From Ochrobactrum sp. RH2CCR150 (GTDB lineage: Bacteria; Pseudomonadota; Alphaproteobacteria; Rhizobiales; Rhizobiaceae): 64,000 nucleotides of DNA. The stretch spans positions 558,001 to 622,000 of the forward strand of contig JACGXE010000002.1 in assembly GCA_014138095.1 (NCBI GenBank), written 5' to 3'. The notes under the pieces are model-generated. The model did no database searches. It saw only the letters and a program-made list of their open reading frames with translations, and was not told where the DNA came from. Shown in pieces: positions 56,546-64,000 of this stretch; the first letter of the stretch is position 1, and every line of letters starts with the position of its first letter. The translations under genes were made by a program, and so were the position numbers.

Positions 56546-56570
56546 AACGCCGCCCCTTAAAGGCGGCGTT
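56546..56570. terminator. Bidirectional terminator between ada and MHS transporter genes
   Basis: Stem AACGCCGCC / GGCGGCGTT with a 7-base loop, A-tract before and T-rich sequence after, between convergent genes. Confidence 0.8.
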
Positions 56571-56592
56571 TCGCATTATCGTTGATACAGGA

Positions 56593-58488
56593 TTAGTCGA
56601 GCTTGTGCAGGTCGACGCCTTTGGTTTCCTTCACGAAGATCATGCCGATCACGAAGGTGATGGAAGCGATGACAATCGGATACCAGAGGCCATAGTAGAT
56701 GTCGCCCTTGGCCGCGCTGAGTGCGAACACTCCAGCCGGAAGCAGACCGCCGAACCAGCCGTTGCCGATATGATAAGGCAGCGACATCCCGGTGTAGCGG
56801 ATGCGGGTCGGGAACATTTCCACCAGGATTGCAGCGATTGGGCCGTAAACCATCGTCACATAGATGACGAGGATGGTCAGGATCGCAATCGTCATGACCC
56901 AGTTCACCTTGGCCGGGTCTGCCACCATCTTGAATGCGCCTGCATTCGGGATGGTGTAGACGGCCTGATCGGCGCTGACGCCGAGACCTTCGGCTTCAGT
57001 CTGGGTCAGGAGCTTCTGCTTGACCAGATCAGCAGCAGGAACCATCGCCTTATCGCCACCGCGGACAGCATCAGCATTGAGCTGGAGTTCCGGATTGGCA
57101 GCAAGGAAAGCATCAAGCTTGCTATCCGGCACCTTTGCGGGATCACGCACCAGCGGGAACCCTGCCTTCTGGAGAGCCAGATTCAGGCCATGGGCGAGTT
57201 CAGCCTGCTTGGCGGCAGCACCTGCACCTGCCTGAACAGCGTCATAGGACGTGATCGTTGCATCGCCGATGGTGACGGTTGCAGGCGTGCCAGCCGCAGC
57301 GGTCTGTACGACCTCATAAGGCACCGAACTCTTGGCGAGGAAGCTGGTCGCGACATCGCAGGAGCTGGTGAACTTCGACGTGCCTGTGGCGTTGAACTGG
57401 AAGTTACAATCGCCAGGTGCCGCGGTGACCGTTGCCTTGATGGTCTGTTCAGCCTGAGCCAGTGCCGGATTGGCGGCATTGGTCAGCGCCTTGAACAGCG
57501 GGAAGTAGGTCACAGCCGCCAAAAGCAGACCGGCCATAATGATCGGCTTGCGACCGATCTTGTCCGACAGCCAGCCGAAGAAGACGAAACCACCGGTGCC
57601 GAGCAGAAGGGCGATGGCCACCATGATATTGGCTGACTGGTTTTCCACCTTCAGAACGTTCTGAAGGAAGAACAGCGCATAGAACTGGCCGCAATACCAG
57701 ACCACGGCCTGACCGGCGGTGAGGCCGAACAGTGCGATAAGCGCGATCTTGGCATTCTTCCACTGACCGAAAGCTTCGGAAAGCGGCGCCTTCGAGGTCT
57801 TGCCTTCCTCCTTCATGCGCTTGAATGCAGGCGACTCGCTCATCTGCATGCGAATCCAGACGGAAATGCCGAGCAAAAGGATCGAGACGAGGAATGGAAT
57901 ACGCCAGCCCCAGGCTGCGAAGGCTTCCTTGCTCATAACCGTCTGGATGCCGAGGATCACGAGCAGCGACAGGAACAGACCGAGCGTTGCAGTGGTCTGA
58001 ATCCATGAGGTGAAGAAGCCGCGACGGTTATTCGGCGCGTGTTCTGCGACATAAGTCGCCGCACCACCATATTCACCGCCGAGCGCGAGACCCTGCAGCA
58101 TACGCAGCGCGATCAGGATGATCGGAGCCAGAATGCCAAGTGTCGACGAGCCGGGCAGAAGACCGACCAGAAAGGTCGATGCGCCCATGATGACGATGGT
58201 CACGAGGAAGGTATATTTACGTCCGACGAGATCGCCAAGGCGGCCGAAGACGAGCGCACCGAATGGACGCACCAGAAAGCCCGCAGCAAAAGCCAGCAGG
58301 ACGAAGATATTGCGTGTTGCTTCTGGATATTCGTTGAAAAAGGCTGCGCCGATAAAGGAAGCGAGCGTTCCGTAAAGATAAAAATCGTACCATTCAAAGA
58401 CGGTACCAAGCGACGATGCGAAGATGACTTTGCGTTCTTCGCCCGTCATTTTTTGCGTGCCGACGTCGGCACTTGACGAGACTGCCAT
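56593..58488 (-). CDS. MFS transporter, metabolite:H+ symporter (MHS) family, with large inserted loop
   Basis: A 631-residue inner-membrane symporter of the ShiA/ProP group. It starts MAVSSSADVG at ATG 58488 with GGAGGAC upstream. MHS motifs are GTVFEWYDFYLYG, RPFGALVFGRLGDLVGRKYTF, RMLQGLALGGEYGGAATYVAEHAPNNRRG and the cytoplasmic WLSDKIGRKPIIMAG. Residues ~340-528 form a long polar, Ala/Gln/Thr-rich region with only two cysteines (361, 377), inserted after TM8 (~ALTNAAN), before TM9 (VNWVMTIAIL). Normal family members are 420-550 residues. The substrate is unknown; no neighbour helps. Confidence 0.9.
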   Translation of the reverse strand: MAVSSSADVGTQKMTGEERKVIFASSLGTVFEWYDFYLYGTLASFIGAAFFNEYPEATRNIFVLLAFAAGFLVRPFGALVFGRLGDLVGRKYTFLVTIVIMGASTFLVGLLPGSSTLGILAPIILIALRMLQGLALGGEYGGAATYVAEHAPNNRRGFFTSWIQTTATLGLFLSLLVILGIQTVMSKEAFAAWGWRIPFLVSILLLGISVWIRMQMSESPAFKRMKEEGKTSKAPLSEAFGQWKNAKIALIALFGLTAGQAVVWYCGQFYALFFLQNVLKVENQSANIMVAIALLLGTGGFVFFGWLSDKIGRKPIIMAGLLLAAVTYFPLFKALTNAANPALAQAEQTIKATVTAAPGDCNFQFNATGTSKFTSSCDVATSFLAKSSVPYEVVQTAAAGTPATVTIGDATITSYDAVQAGAGAAAKQAELAHGLNLALQKAGFPLVRDPAKVPDSKLDAFLAANPELQLNADAVRGGDKAMVPAADLVKQKLLTQTEAEGLGVSADQAVYTIPNAGAFKMVADPAKVNWVMTIAILTILVIYVTMVYGPIAAILVEMFPTRIRYTGMSLPYHIGNGWFGGLLPAGVFALSAAKGDIYYGLWYPIVIASITFVIGMIFVKETKGVDLHKLD

Positions 58489-58735
58489 TAATCTGTCCTC
58501 CCAAACAGAGCCCCTTATGGGCAATGCAAGACTGCGCTTCATTCGCCGTACAAATGTAAGCCAGTCCGATACGCCAACTTGTCTCCCAACAAGAGAGCGC
58601 ACTCCTCACAAAATTATGATGAACCTAAAAAGGAGATTCGGGCAGTAGTCTTTAGTATGAGACAAAAACGACAGCTTGACGCCGGCTCGTGGTTACTTGT
58701 GGCGTAAAAAAATACAGGGCGGGAGCGGTGGAGAA

Positions 58736-58763
58736 TTGACTCCATTTATAAAGCGCGTAAAAG
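58736..58763 (+). promoter_or_regulatory. Possible promoter of the asd leader
   Basis: TTGACT (58736-58741), a 16-base spacer and TAAAAG (58758-58763) resemble a sigma-70 promoter. It would start transcription shortly before the ribosome binding site of the leader ORF. The -10 element is weak, so this is tentative. Confidence 0.35.
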
Positions 58764-58788
58764 CAATCCCGAACGAAGGAGAAATCGC

Positions 58789-58914
58789 GTGGATCGCGTT
58801 ACCGTAGCGTCAGTTTCGTATGGAGCTGCCGGCATTATTGCCGGGGCAGCACGCATGCCTTCGATTACCAAAAAACTCACGGCCATCACTAAAACGACCA
58901 CGAAAACGGTCTGA
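58789..58914 (+). CDS. Candidate Thr/Lys-rich leader peptide of asd
   Basis: A 41-codon frame opens at GTG 58789 with an ideal ribosome binding site AAGGAG (58776-58781, seven-base spacing) and ends at TGA 58912-58914, 106 bases before asd. Its last 19 residues are MPSITKKLTAITKTTTKTV: seven Thr, four Lys, two Ile and one Met, i.e. 14 of 19 from the aspartate family, whose common intermediate is made by Asd. This resembles attenuator leader peptides such as ThrL. A shorter start at ATG 58855 gives just this tail. A stable hairpin, GCTG-CCGGCA / TGCCGG-GG-CAGC (58825-58850), lies in the N-terminal coding part. Confidence 0.65.
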   Translation: MDRVTVASVSYGAAGIIAGAARMPSITKKLTAITKTTTKTV

Positions 58915-58931
58915 TTCCCTTGGCCTGCTCG

Positions 58932-59006
58932 CCCTCTCCCCGGGTCTGGCCCGGGGACGGATAACCCGCGTGGCCTGCGGGGTTCCGGATCTGGAAGCGG
59001 AGAGGG
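58932..59006 (+). promoter_or_regulatory. Structured RNA between the leader ORF and asd
   Basis: Hairpin A is CCCCGGG / CCCGGGG (58938-58956). Hairpin B is AACCCGC / GCGGGGTT with one bulged G (58963-58984). CCCTCTCC (58932-58939) can pair with GGAGAGGG (58999-59006), next to the asd ribosome binding site AGGAGAC. The last pairing overlaps hairpin A by two bases. No U-tract follows, so control would act on translation or Rho rather than intrinsic termination. Confidence 0.5.
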
Positions 59007-59020
59007 ACAGGAGACGAAAA

Positions 59021-60055
59021 ATGGGTTTCAAGGTAGCAGTTGTCGGCGCCACCGGTAATGTCGGGCGCGAAATGCTCAATATTCTCGAAGAACGCGGTTT
59101 CCCGGCTGATGAAGTTGTTGCGCTCGCATCGCGCCGCAGCCAGGGCACCGAAGTATCTTACGGCGACAAGACGCTGAAGGTTCGCGCGCTCGACACTTAT
59201 GATTTCTCCGATACGGACATCTGCCTGATGTCTGCTGGCGGCAATATTTCGAAGGAATGGTCGCCGAAGATCGGCAAGCAGGGCTGCGTCGTCATCGATA
59301 ACTCGTCGGCCTGGCGTTACGATATGGAAGTGCCGCTGATCGTGCCGGAAGTTAACCCGGACGCTATCGATGGCTTCACCAAGAAGAACATCATTGCCAA
59401 CCCGAACTGCTCGACTGCTCAGCTCGTTGTGGCTCTGAAGCCGCTGCATGACGCTGCCAAGATCAAGCGCGTCGTTGTTTCGACCTACCAGTCGGTTTCC
59501 GGTGCGGGCAAGGAAGGTATGGACGAGCTGTTCGAACAGTCGCGCGCTGTTTTCGTGGCTGATCCTGTCACGGCAAAGAAGTTCACGAAGCGTATCGCGT
59601 TCAACGTGATCCCGCATATCGATGTTTTCATGGAAGACGGCTACACCAAGGAAGAATGGAAGATGGTGGCCGAAACCAAGAAGATGCTTGATCCGAAGAT
59701 CAAGCTGACGGCAACGGCAGTGCGCGTTCCGGTCTTCATTGGTCATTCTGAATCTGTGAATATCGAGTTCGAAAACCCGCTTTCGCCGGAAGAAGCTCGT
59801 GAAATCCTGCGCGAAGCGCCGGGTTGCCAGGTTATCGATAAGCGCGAAGACGGCGGCTACATCACGCCATATGAATCCGCTGGCGAAGACGCAACCTATA
59901 TCAGCCGTATCCGTGAAGACATTACGGTCGAAAACGGTCTGGCCATGTGGATTGTCTCAGACAATCTGCGCAAGGGTGCAGCGCTCAACACGATCCAGAT
60001 TGCAGAACTGCTGGTGGCTCGCGGCCTGATCAAGCCGAAGGCACTTGCAGCCTGA
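59021..60055 (+). CDS. asd: Aspartate-semialdehyde dehydrogenase
   Basis: Reduces aspartyl phosphate to aspartate semialdehyde with NADPH, the branch point to lysine (and diaminopimelate), threonine, methionine and isoleucine. The 344-residue protein starts MGFKVAVVGATGNVGREML, the NADP-binding motif, and shows SAGGNISKEWSPK, the catalytic Cys130 in NPNCSTAQL, TYQSVSGAGKEGMDEL and VPVFIGHSESVN with the conserved His. ATG 59021 has AGGAGAC; the longer frame from 58820 is not conserved. The leader at 58789-58914 suggests amino acid-dependent control. Confidence 0.97.
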   Translation: MGFKVAVVGATGNVGREMLNILEERGFPADEVVALASRRSQGTEVSYGDKTLKVRALDTYDFSDTDICLMSAGGNISKEWSPKIGKQGCVVIDNSSAWRYDMEVPLIVPEVNPDAIDGFTKKNIIANPNCSTAQLVVALKPLHDAAKIKRVVVSTYQSVSGAGKEGMDELFEQSRAVFVADPVTAKKFTKRIAFNVIPHIDVFMEDGYTKEEWKMVAETKKMLDPKIKLTATAVRVPVFIGHSESVNIEFENPLSPEEAREILREAPGCQVIDKREDGGYITPYESAGEDATYISRIREDITVENGLAMWIVSDNLRKGAALNTIQIAELLVARGLIKPKALAA

Positions 60056-60084
60056 TAGGCCTGCTATCTTGTGAAATGCAAAAG

Positions 60085-60106
60085 GCGCCGGGAAACCGGC
60101 GCTTTT
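60085..60106 (+). terminator. Terminator after asd
   Basis: Stem GCGCCGG / CCGGCGC with a GAAA tetraloop, followed by TTTTCTTTT. It lies 30 bases past the stop. Confidence 0.9.
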
Positions 60107-60122
60107 CTTTTAAGGTGTTTTG

Positions 60123-60569
60123 TTAGCGTTCCACGCTGCCGGCCAGATTGCTGCGAATGTCGAGCAGGCGGGTGCGTAGCTCCTTCAGGTCATCGACTGG
60201 CTGGCCGAGTGCGCAGAATATCTGGTCCGGTACAGACTCAGCCGCTTCCCGTAATTTAAAGCCTTCGTCGGTAAGCGTGATACGCACTTGCCGTTCGTCC
60301 TGTGGGTCGCGGCGGCGCGTGATGCGGCCTGCCGTTTCCAGCCGTTTCAAGAGTGGCGTCAGTGTGCCGGAGTCGAGATTGAGCTTCGTGCCAATTTCGG
60401 AAACGGTCTGGTCGTCCTTCTCCCACAGCACCAGCATCACCAGAAACTGCGGATAGGTCAGGTCCAGCTTGCTCAGGATCGGCTGGTAGGCGCGCGTCAA
60501 AGCGTTCGCGGTCGAATAGATCGCAAAGCAGACCATGTTCGAAAGTTTGAGAAATGAGTCCTGTGTCAT
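60123..60569 (-). CDS. ohrR: Organic hydroperoxide resistance regulator OhrR (MarR family)
   Basis: Peroxide-sensing repressor of ohr. The 148-residue protein has the reactive Cys14 in LSNMVCFAIYSTANALTRAYQPIL, a conserved OhrR N-terminus, then the winged HTH QTVSEIGTKLNLDSGTLTPLLKRLETAGRITRRRDPQDERQVRITLTDEG. It is divergent from ohr across 171 bases that contain several palindromes. Organic hydroperoxide oxidation of Cys14 is expected to release DNA. Confidence 0.95.
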   Translation of the reverse strand: MTQDSFLKLSNMVCFAIYSTANALTRAYQPILSKLDLTYPQFLVMLVLWEKDDQTVSEIGTKLNLDSGTLTPLLKRLETAGRITRRRDPQDERQVRITLTDEGFKLREAAESVPDQIFCALGQPVDDLKELRTRLLDIRSNLAGSVER

Positions 60570-60660
60570 GCGCCAATCCCTTCAAACGCATTTTCGCGCT
60601 TTGCTTTGATAGCATAAATGATGCGCAATTGCATTGTGCATCACATAATTGTGAGAAATC

Positions 60661-60687
60661 ATTTTGCAAAATTAGATTGCGCGCAAT
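60661..60687. promoter_or_regulatory. Candidate OhrR operators
   Basis: Two perfect 12-bp palindromes, ATTTTGCAAAAT (60661-60672) and ATTGCGCGCAAT (60676-60687), with centres 15 bp apart, plus a GCAATTGC core at 60625-60632, lie in the ohrR-ohr intergenic region. Which one binds OhrR is not known. Confidence 0.5.
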
Positions 60688-60740
60688 TTAATAATCGATA
60701 GCTTGTGTGTGGAGATGAATTCAACCGAAGGAGAAACCCT

Positions 60741-61163
60741 ATGCCTATTCTGTACACCACCCAGTCGACAGCAACCGGCGGACGCACCGGCAGCGCCAAG
60801 ACCGCAGATGGTCGCCTGAGCGTCGTGCTCGACACGCCAAAGGAGCTTGGCGGTCAGGGCGGCGAGGGCACCAATCCCGAGCAGCTTTTCGCATCGGGCT
60901 ATGCAGCATGCTTCCTTGGCGCGTTGAAGTTCGTGGCTTCGAAGGAAAAGGTTGCCATTGCAGCCGACAGCACGGTCACGGCTACTGTTGGTATCGGTCC
61001 GCGCGAGGACGGTACTGGCTTCGGTCTCGATGTTGCGCTGGAAGTGGCGCTTCCGGGTGTCGAAAAGGCAAAAGCGGAAGAGCTGGTGCAGGCCGCTCAC
61101 ATCGTTTGCCCATATTCGCATGCCACGCGCGGTAATATCGACGTGCGCCTGAGCGTCGCCTGA
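60741..61163 (+). CDS. ohr: Organic hydroperoxide resistance protein Ohr
   Basis: Thiol peroxidase that reduces organic hydroperoxides using lipoylated proteins. The 140-residue protein has both catalytic cysteines, Cys57 in GYAACFLGALK and Cys123 in IVCPYSHATRGN, and the conserved GGQGGEGTNPEQLFA. ATG 60741 with GAAGGAG upstream is chosen; the longer frame from 60705 crosses the ribosome binding site. A bidirectional terminator follows. Confidence 0.97.
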   Translation: MPILYTTQSTATGGRTGSAKTADGRLSVVLDTPKELGGQGGEGTNPEQLFASGYAACFLGALKFVASKEKVAIAADSTVTATVGIGPREDGTGFGLDVALEVALPGVEKAKAEELVQAAHIVCPYSHATRGNIDVRLSVA

Positions 61164-61170
61164 CCCAAAT

Positions 61171-61199
61171 AAAAAGGCGCCCGATGAGGGCGCCTTTTT
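61171..61199. terminator. Bidirectional terminator after ohr
   Basis: Stem AAAAAGGCGCCC / GGGCGCCTTTTT with a five-base loop between the convergent ohr and metallopeptidase genes. Confidence 0.92.
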
Positions 61200-61219
61200 C
61201 AATCGATATCCAACAAGCG

Positions 61220-61642
61220 TTATTCCGCCTGAGCTTCGATGGCTTCCATGTCATCGTCTGACAGGCCGAAGTGATGGCCAATCTCGTGAATCAGCACATG
61301 GGTGATGATATCGCCCAGCGTTTCCTCGTTTTCAGACCAGTAATCGAGAATGGCGCGCCGATAGAGCGTGATGCGGTTCGGACCTTCACCCGTCTGCAGG
61401 CTGAAACGCTCGCCAATGCCTCGACCTTCAAAAAGCCCGAGCAGGTCGAACGGCGTATCCAGCCCCATATCTTCGATGATCTGGTCTTCAGGAAAATCGG
61501 CGATCTGGATGACAATGTCGCCGCACAACGCGCGGAACTCCTGCGGCAGATGCGCAAGAGCTTCAATCGCGATGGATTCAACTTCGTCCAGCGAGGGCGA
61601 GAAACGTCCCGCCCAGTCGCCGCTTTGATCTTCTCGGGCCAT
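61220..61642 (-). CDS. Metallopeptidase family protein (zincin-like, HExxH)
   Basis: A 140-residue protein from ATG 61642 (MAREDQSGDW), or 148 residues from TTG 61666. The zinc site HEIGHHFGLSDDD gives the HExxH motif with a following Asp, as in the DUF1025/zincin-like family. Other conserved parts are FEGRGIGERF, ITLYRRAILDYW and ITHVLIHEIGHH. Small cytoplasmic putative protease of unknown substrate. It is downstream of a terminator shared with ohr and upstream of leuD by ~50 bases. Confidence 0.9.
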   Translation of the reverse strand: MAREDQSGDWAGRFSPSLDEVESIAIEALAHLPQEFRALCGDIVIQIADFPEDQIIEDMGLDTPFDLLGLFEGRGIGERFSLQTGEGPNRITLYRRAILDYWSENEETLGDIITHVLIHEIGHHFGLSDDDMEAIEAQAE

Positions 61643-61715
61643 TCCAGCCAATCGTGTCCTATTCAATTGCTCAGGCCACCGGGCTTGCGGGCCGCGTATA
61701 ACGCATTGTGTGTCA

Positions 61716-62321
61716 TCAGGCCCAGGGACGCAGTTCGGCGCGCTTGGCTTCGAACGTGTCGATGCTCTTCGCCTTTTCCATGGTCAGGCCGATATCGTCC
61801 AGACCGTTGAGCAGGCAGTGGCGCTTGAAGTCGTCGACGTCGAAGGAAATCGTGCCGCCGTCAGGGCCATGGATTTCCTTTGCTTCGAGATCAACGGTGA
61901 GGGTGGCATTGGCGCCGCGCGACGCGTCGTCCATCAGCTTGTCGAGATCTTCCTGACTGACCTTGATCGGCAGAATGCCGTTCTTGAAGCAGTTATTATA
62001 GAAGATGTCGGCAAACGAGGTCGAAATCACACAGCGGATACCGAAATCGAGCAGAGCCCAAGGGGCATGCTCGCGCGAGGAACCGCAGCCGAAATTATCG
62101 CCCGCGACCAGGATCTGGGCGTTGCGATAGCCCGGTTTGTTCAGAACGAAATCAGGGTTTTCGGAACCGTCTTCGTTAAAGCGCATTTCCGCAAACAGAC
62201 CCGTGCTCAAGCCCGTGCGCTTGATCGTCTTCAGGTAATCCTTCGGAATGATCATATCCGTGTCGATGTTGACGATCGGCAGGGGAGCGGCGACGCCGGT
62301 GAGCTTGGTGAACTTATCCAT
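61716..62321 (-). CDS. leuD: 3-isopropylmalate dehydratase small subunit
   Basis: Swivelling-domain subunit of isopropylmalate isomerase in leucine synthesis; the iron-sulfur subunit LeuC is not in the window. The 201-residue protein begins [30 protein letters not shown], and shows [31 protein letters not shown] and [17 protein letters not shown], all LeuD signatures. The start ATG 62321 has AGGAC upstream. Confidence 0.96.
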   Translation of the reverse strand: MDKFTKLTGVAAPLPIVNIDTDMIIPKDYLKTIKRTGLSTGLFAEMRFNEDGSENPDFVLNKPGYRNAQILVAGDNFGCGSSREHAPWALLDFGIRCVISTSFADIFYNNCFKNGILPIKVSQEDLDKLMDDASRGANATLTVDLEAKEIHGPDGGTISFDVDDFKRHCLLNGLDDIGLTMEKAKSIDTFEAKRAELRPWA

Positions 62322-62560
62322 GTCCTGAACCTGTCGGTTGGGTATTAGCTATGTTGCGAACTGGTTTACATCAGCATTGCCGAGAGTCAACGTTTCAGGC
62401 CAAAACTGCCCAATAGGTCGCAACCTGCGGCGGATTTATCGAACCATCCAGACCGTTTTGAGGCGATCCGGACGGTTCGACTGTCGAATGATGCGCATAA
62501 TCCTGTCGGAAAAGCGCGTCAACCTTTCTGAATCATGCGCTGCAAATGCCACATCCGCAA

Positions 62561-63031
62561 TTATTGGACATTCAACACCACGCCGCCACTCTCGCTGCCG
62601 GTCAGGCGGCGGGATTTTCCGTCGCTGCCGACAACAATCGTAAAGCGTCTGCGGCGCATCGACATGTTCGGAGAAACAGCGACATCAATCGCCGGTTCGA
62701 ACTGCAATGTAATCCGCCACAGATCGGGCTTGATGGTTTCCTCAACGCCGATGATACGCGCGTCGAAGGGCGTGGTGTGAAACATGCCGGAGGTGCGCTG
62801 GCCGACACGATAGGGCGCAGTGTCGTCCTGAACGGCGACCGGCATGGCTTCGGCCTTGCTGCCAGTGGCGGAAAGCGTGTTCCAGTCACGGGTGCCCGAC
62901 TGACGGGCCACGAGATCGAGCGCCTTGCCGTGGCTGATGGTAATACCTTCCTCGCTCAAAGCCTGCCGCAAACGGCGAGCCTGATGCTTGAAGTCAATAG
63001 TGGTGTGTCCAGCGGTCATAGCTGTGGTCAT
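62561..63031 (-). CDS. Glyoxalase-superfamily-type small protein
   Basis: A 156-residue protein. The N-terminal half, IDFKHQARRLRQALSEEGITISHGKALDLVARQSGTRDWNTLSA, is a helical region found in proteins annotated as glyoxalase superfamily (Glyoxalase_8), and the C-terminal half is beta-rich with a basic patch MRRRR. No complete metal-binding glyoxalase site can be seen. The function is unknown. The ribosome binding site AGGAGCG precedes ATG 63031. Intergenic 62322-62560 shows nothing clear. Confidence 0.75.
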   Translation of the reverse strand: MTTAMTAGHTTIDFKHQARRLRQALSEEGITISHGKALDLVARQSGTRDWNTLSATGSKAEAMPVAVQDDTAPYRVGQRTSGMFHTTPFDARIIGVEETIKPDLWRITLQFEPAIDVAVSPNMSMRRRRFTIVVGSDGKSRRLTGSESGGVVLNVQ

Positions 63032-63280
63032 TGTTTTCGCTCCTGATTGTGAGCGGCGTTTTCATGAACGGGTGCCCGCATTGCCGTTTCTGCCGTCACG
63101 GGACAGGAACGTTTACTCCGAATGCTTTACCGTGGCTTGAAACCTGCGGGCGGCTGGCGCATTCAACCGAAGGCTGGAAAATAGGCGGGCAGGGCCCGGA
63201 TTTCAAGCCCCTGCTTTTGCGGGGTGTTTAACCCGTGTCCGAGGGTTGCACCGTGCCGCAGTTCCGTGCACAAATCGGCT

Positions 63281-64000
63281 ATGAAAACAATCGCTCGTCC
63301 TCGCCGTTCCGTCCTGTTTGTCCCGGCTGCCAATCCGCGCGCTCTGGAAAAATCGCTGACGCTTGAAGCCGATTGCGTGATCTACGATCTGGAAGATTCC
63401 GTTGCGCCAGAGGCAAAGCAATCGGCGCGCGAGGCGTTGGCTGCGCATTTTGCTGCCCATCCGAAACCAACGTTCGAGCGGATCATCCGCGTCAATTCCG
63501 GCGAGACTCCTTGGGGCAAGGATGATGTAGCCGCTGCTGCCGACATGGGGGCTGACGCCATTCTCCTGCCGAAAGTCGAGCGCCCGCAGGATATTATCGA
63601 TGCCGCCAACCGGCTTGATCGCAAGGATGCCGATCCATCTGTCGGCGTTTGGGCAATGATCGAAACCCCACGCGGCATTCTCAACGCGGATGAGATTGCC
63701 ATGCTGGGCCATCGCTCGGCAGTGCGGCTCGCCTGTTTCGTTGTTGGCCCGAATGATATTGCGCGGGAAACCGGTGTTCGCCCGCAAGCCGGACGTCCTT
63801 ATCTTGTGCCATGGCTAATGCAGATCATTCTCGCAGCGCGCGCTGGCGGGTTTACCGTTCTTGATGGCGTCTTCAACGATTTTCGCGATCAGGTTGGTTT
63901 TGAAGCGGAATGTTTGCAGGGAGCCGCGATGGGCTTCGACGGCAAGACGCTGATTCATCCGGGCCAGATTGAGCCCGCCAATCGCGCCTTCTCGCCAACG
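63281..64000 (+). CDS. HpcH/HpaI aldolase/citrate lyase-like protein (CitE type, partial)
   Basis: The first 240 codons of a TIM-barrel lyase. It begins MKTIARPRRSVLFVPAANPRALEKSLTLEADCVIYDLEDSVAPEAKQSAREAL, with the CitE signature YDLEDSVAP, then RIIRVNSGETPWGKDDV, ILLPKVERPQD and VWAMIETPRGILNADEIA, and FVVGPNDIARETG. The metal-binding Glu and Asp are present. It resembles malyl-CoA or beta-methylmalyl-CoA lyases and CitE-like proteins; the exact substrate cannot be told. The gene runs past the right edge. Confidence 0.9.
   Translation, partial: MKTIARPRRSVLFVPAANPRALEKSLTLEADCVIYDLEDSVAPEAKQSAREALAAHFAAHPKPTFERIIRVNSGETPWGKDDVAAAADMGADAILLPKVERPQDIIDAANRLDRKDADPSVGVWAMIETPRGILNADEIAMLGHRSAVRLACFVVGPNDIARETGVRPQAGRPYLVPWLMQIILAARAGGFTVLDGVFNDFRDQVGFEAECLQGAAMGFDGKTLIHPGQIEPANRAFSPT

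Noticed and set aside
58938..58956. GC hairpin before asd considered as an intrinsic terminator
   Set aside because: No U-tract follows, so a classical terminator-type attenuator is not supported; kept only as leader structure.
63031..63231. Plus-strand 66-codon frame with several cysteines (CPHCRFC)
   Set aside because: It overlaps the start region of the neighbouring gene, has no ribosome binding site, and the CxxC pattern seems to be chance.
1..64000. CRISPR array, prophage, integron or transposon
   Set aside because: No regularly spaced repeats, integrase, transposase, capsid or terminase genes were found on either strand.

Overview
The window looks like a chromosomal segment from an alphaproteobacterium of the Brucella/Ochrobactrum group (Brucellaceae, Rhizobiales). 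Reasons: a bioBFDA operon with BioR-type boxes, short palindromic intergenic repeats of the Brucella/rhizobial kind, a UgpBAEC system, DUF1127 and DUF1236 proteins, a CnoX-like thioredoxin followed by a LON-N protein and a Trm112 protein, and the codon and GC character throughout. This assignment comes from gene content and protein recognition only. No phage, insertion sequence, CRISPR array or rRNA is visible; there is one tRNA-Gly.

Layout. 1-3.9 kb: biotin operon bioB-F-D-A on the minus strand, with bioA cut by the left edge. 4-11.6 kb: a DUF1236 secreted protein, a DMT exporter, a 14-TM MFS pump, a small secreted protein, an orphan Tat-exported peptide-type binding protein and a membrane diguanylate cyclase. 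11.7-14.9 kb: DoxX, glutathionyl-hydroquinone reductase, a COG0400 hydrolase and a LysR regulator, which together resemble a quinone-detoxification module. 14.9-17.3 kb: a DUF2218-O-methyltransferase fusion behind a YqjI-like His-rich PadR regulator, plus a TetR. 17.6-18.1 kb: a GNAT gene broken by one in-frame TGA. 18.2-21.5 kb: pqqABCDE, including a 39-residue pqqA. 21.6-26.8 kb: a CPA2 antiporter, then tctCBA with a palindromic repeat element between tctB and tctA.

26.8-35.5 kb: a small DUF1127-like protein, then a ferric-siderophore uptake locus (binding protein, two permeases and ATPase facing a TonB receptor, with an AraC regulator), and a second DMT exporter. 35.8-41.7 kb: a DUF1127 protein, a DUF2938 membrane protein, a purine permease with a structured leader, a deaminase, gluconokinase and a DASS-type transporter. 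41.9-46.1 kb: ugpBAEC for glycerol-3-phosphate. 46.4-51.1 kb: membrane dipeptidase, a D-aminopeptidase-like hydrolase and adenine deaminase. 51.2-55.4 kb: tRNA-Gly, YbaK-type deacylase, CnoX-like thioredoxin, LON-N, Trm112 and leuB. 55.5-64 kb: Ada, an MHS transporter with a very large inserted loop, asd, ohrR/ohr, a zincin, leuD, a glyoxalase-superfamily protein and a CitE-like lyase cut by the right edge.

The most striking signal is just upstream of asd. A short ORF with an ideal ribosome binding site at 58789-58914 ends in a tail made almost entirely of Thr, Lys, Ile and Met, the amino acids whose synthesis passes through or near aspartate semialdehyde. It is followed by GC-rich RNA structure that reaches the asd ribosome binding site. 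This looks like an aspartate-family attenuation leader. Other notable points are a BioR box inside the bioB coding sequence, the DUF2218-methyltransferase/YqjI-like pair with its palindromic operators, and the structured leader of the purine permease.
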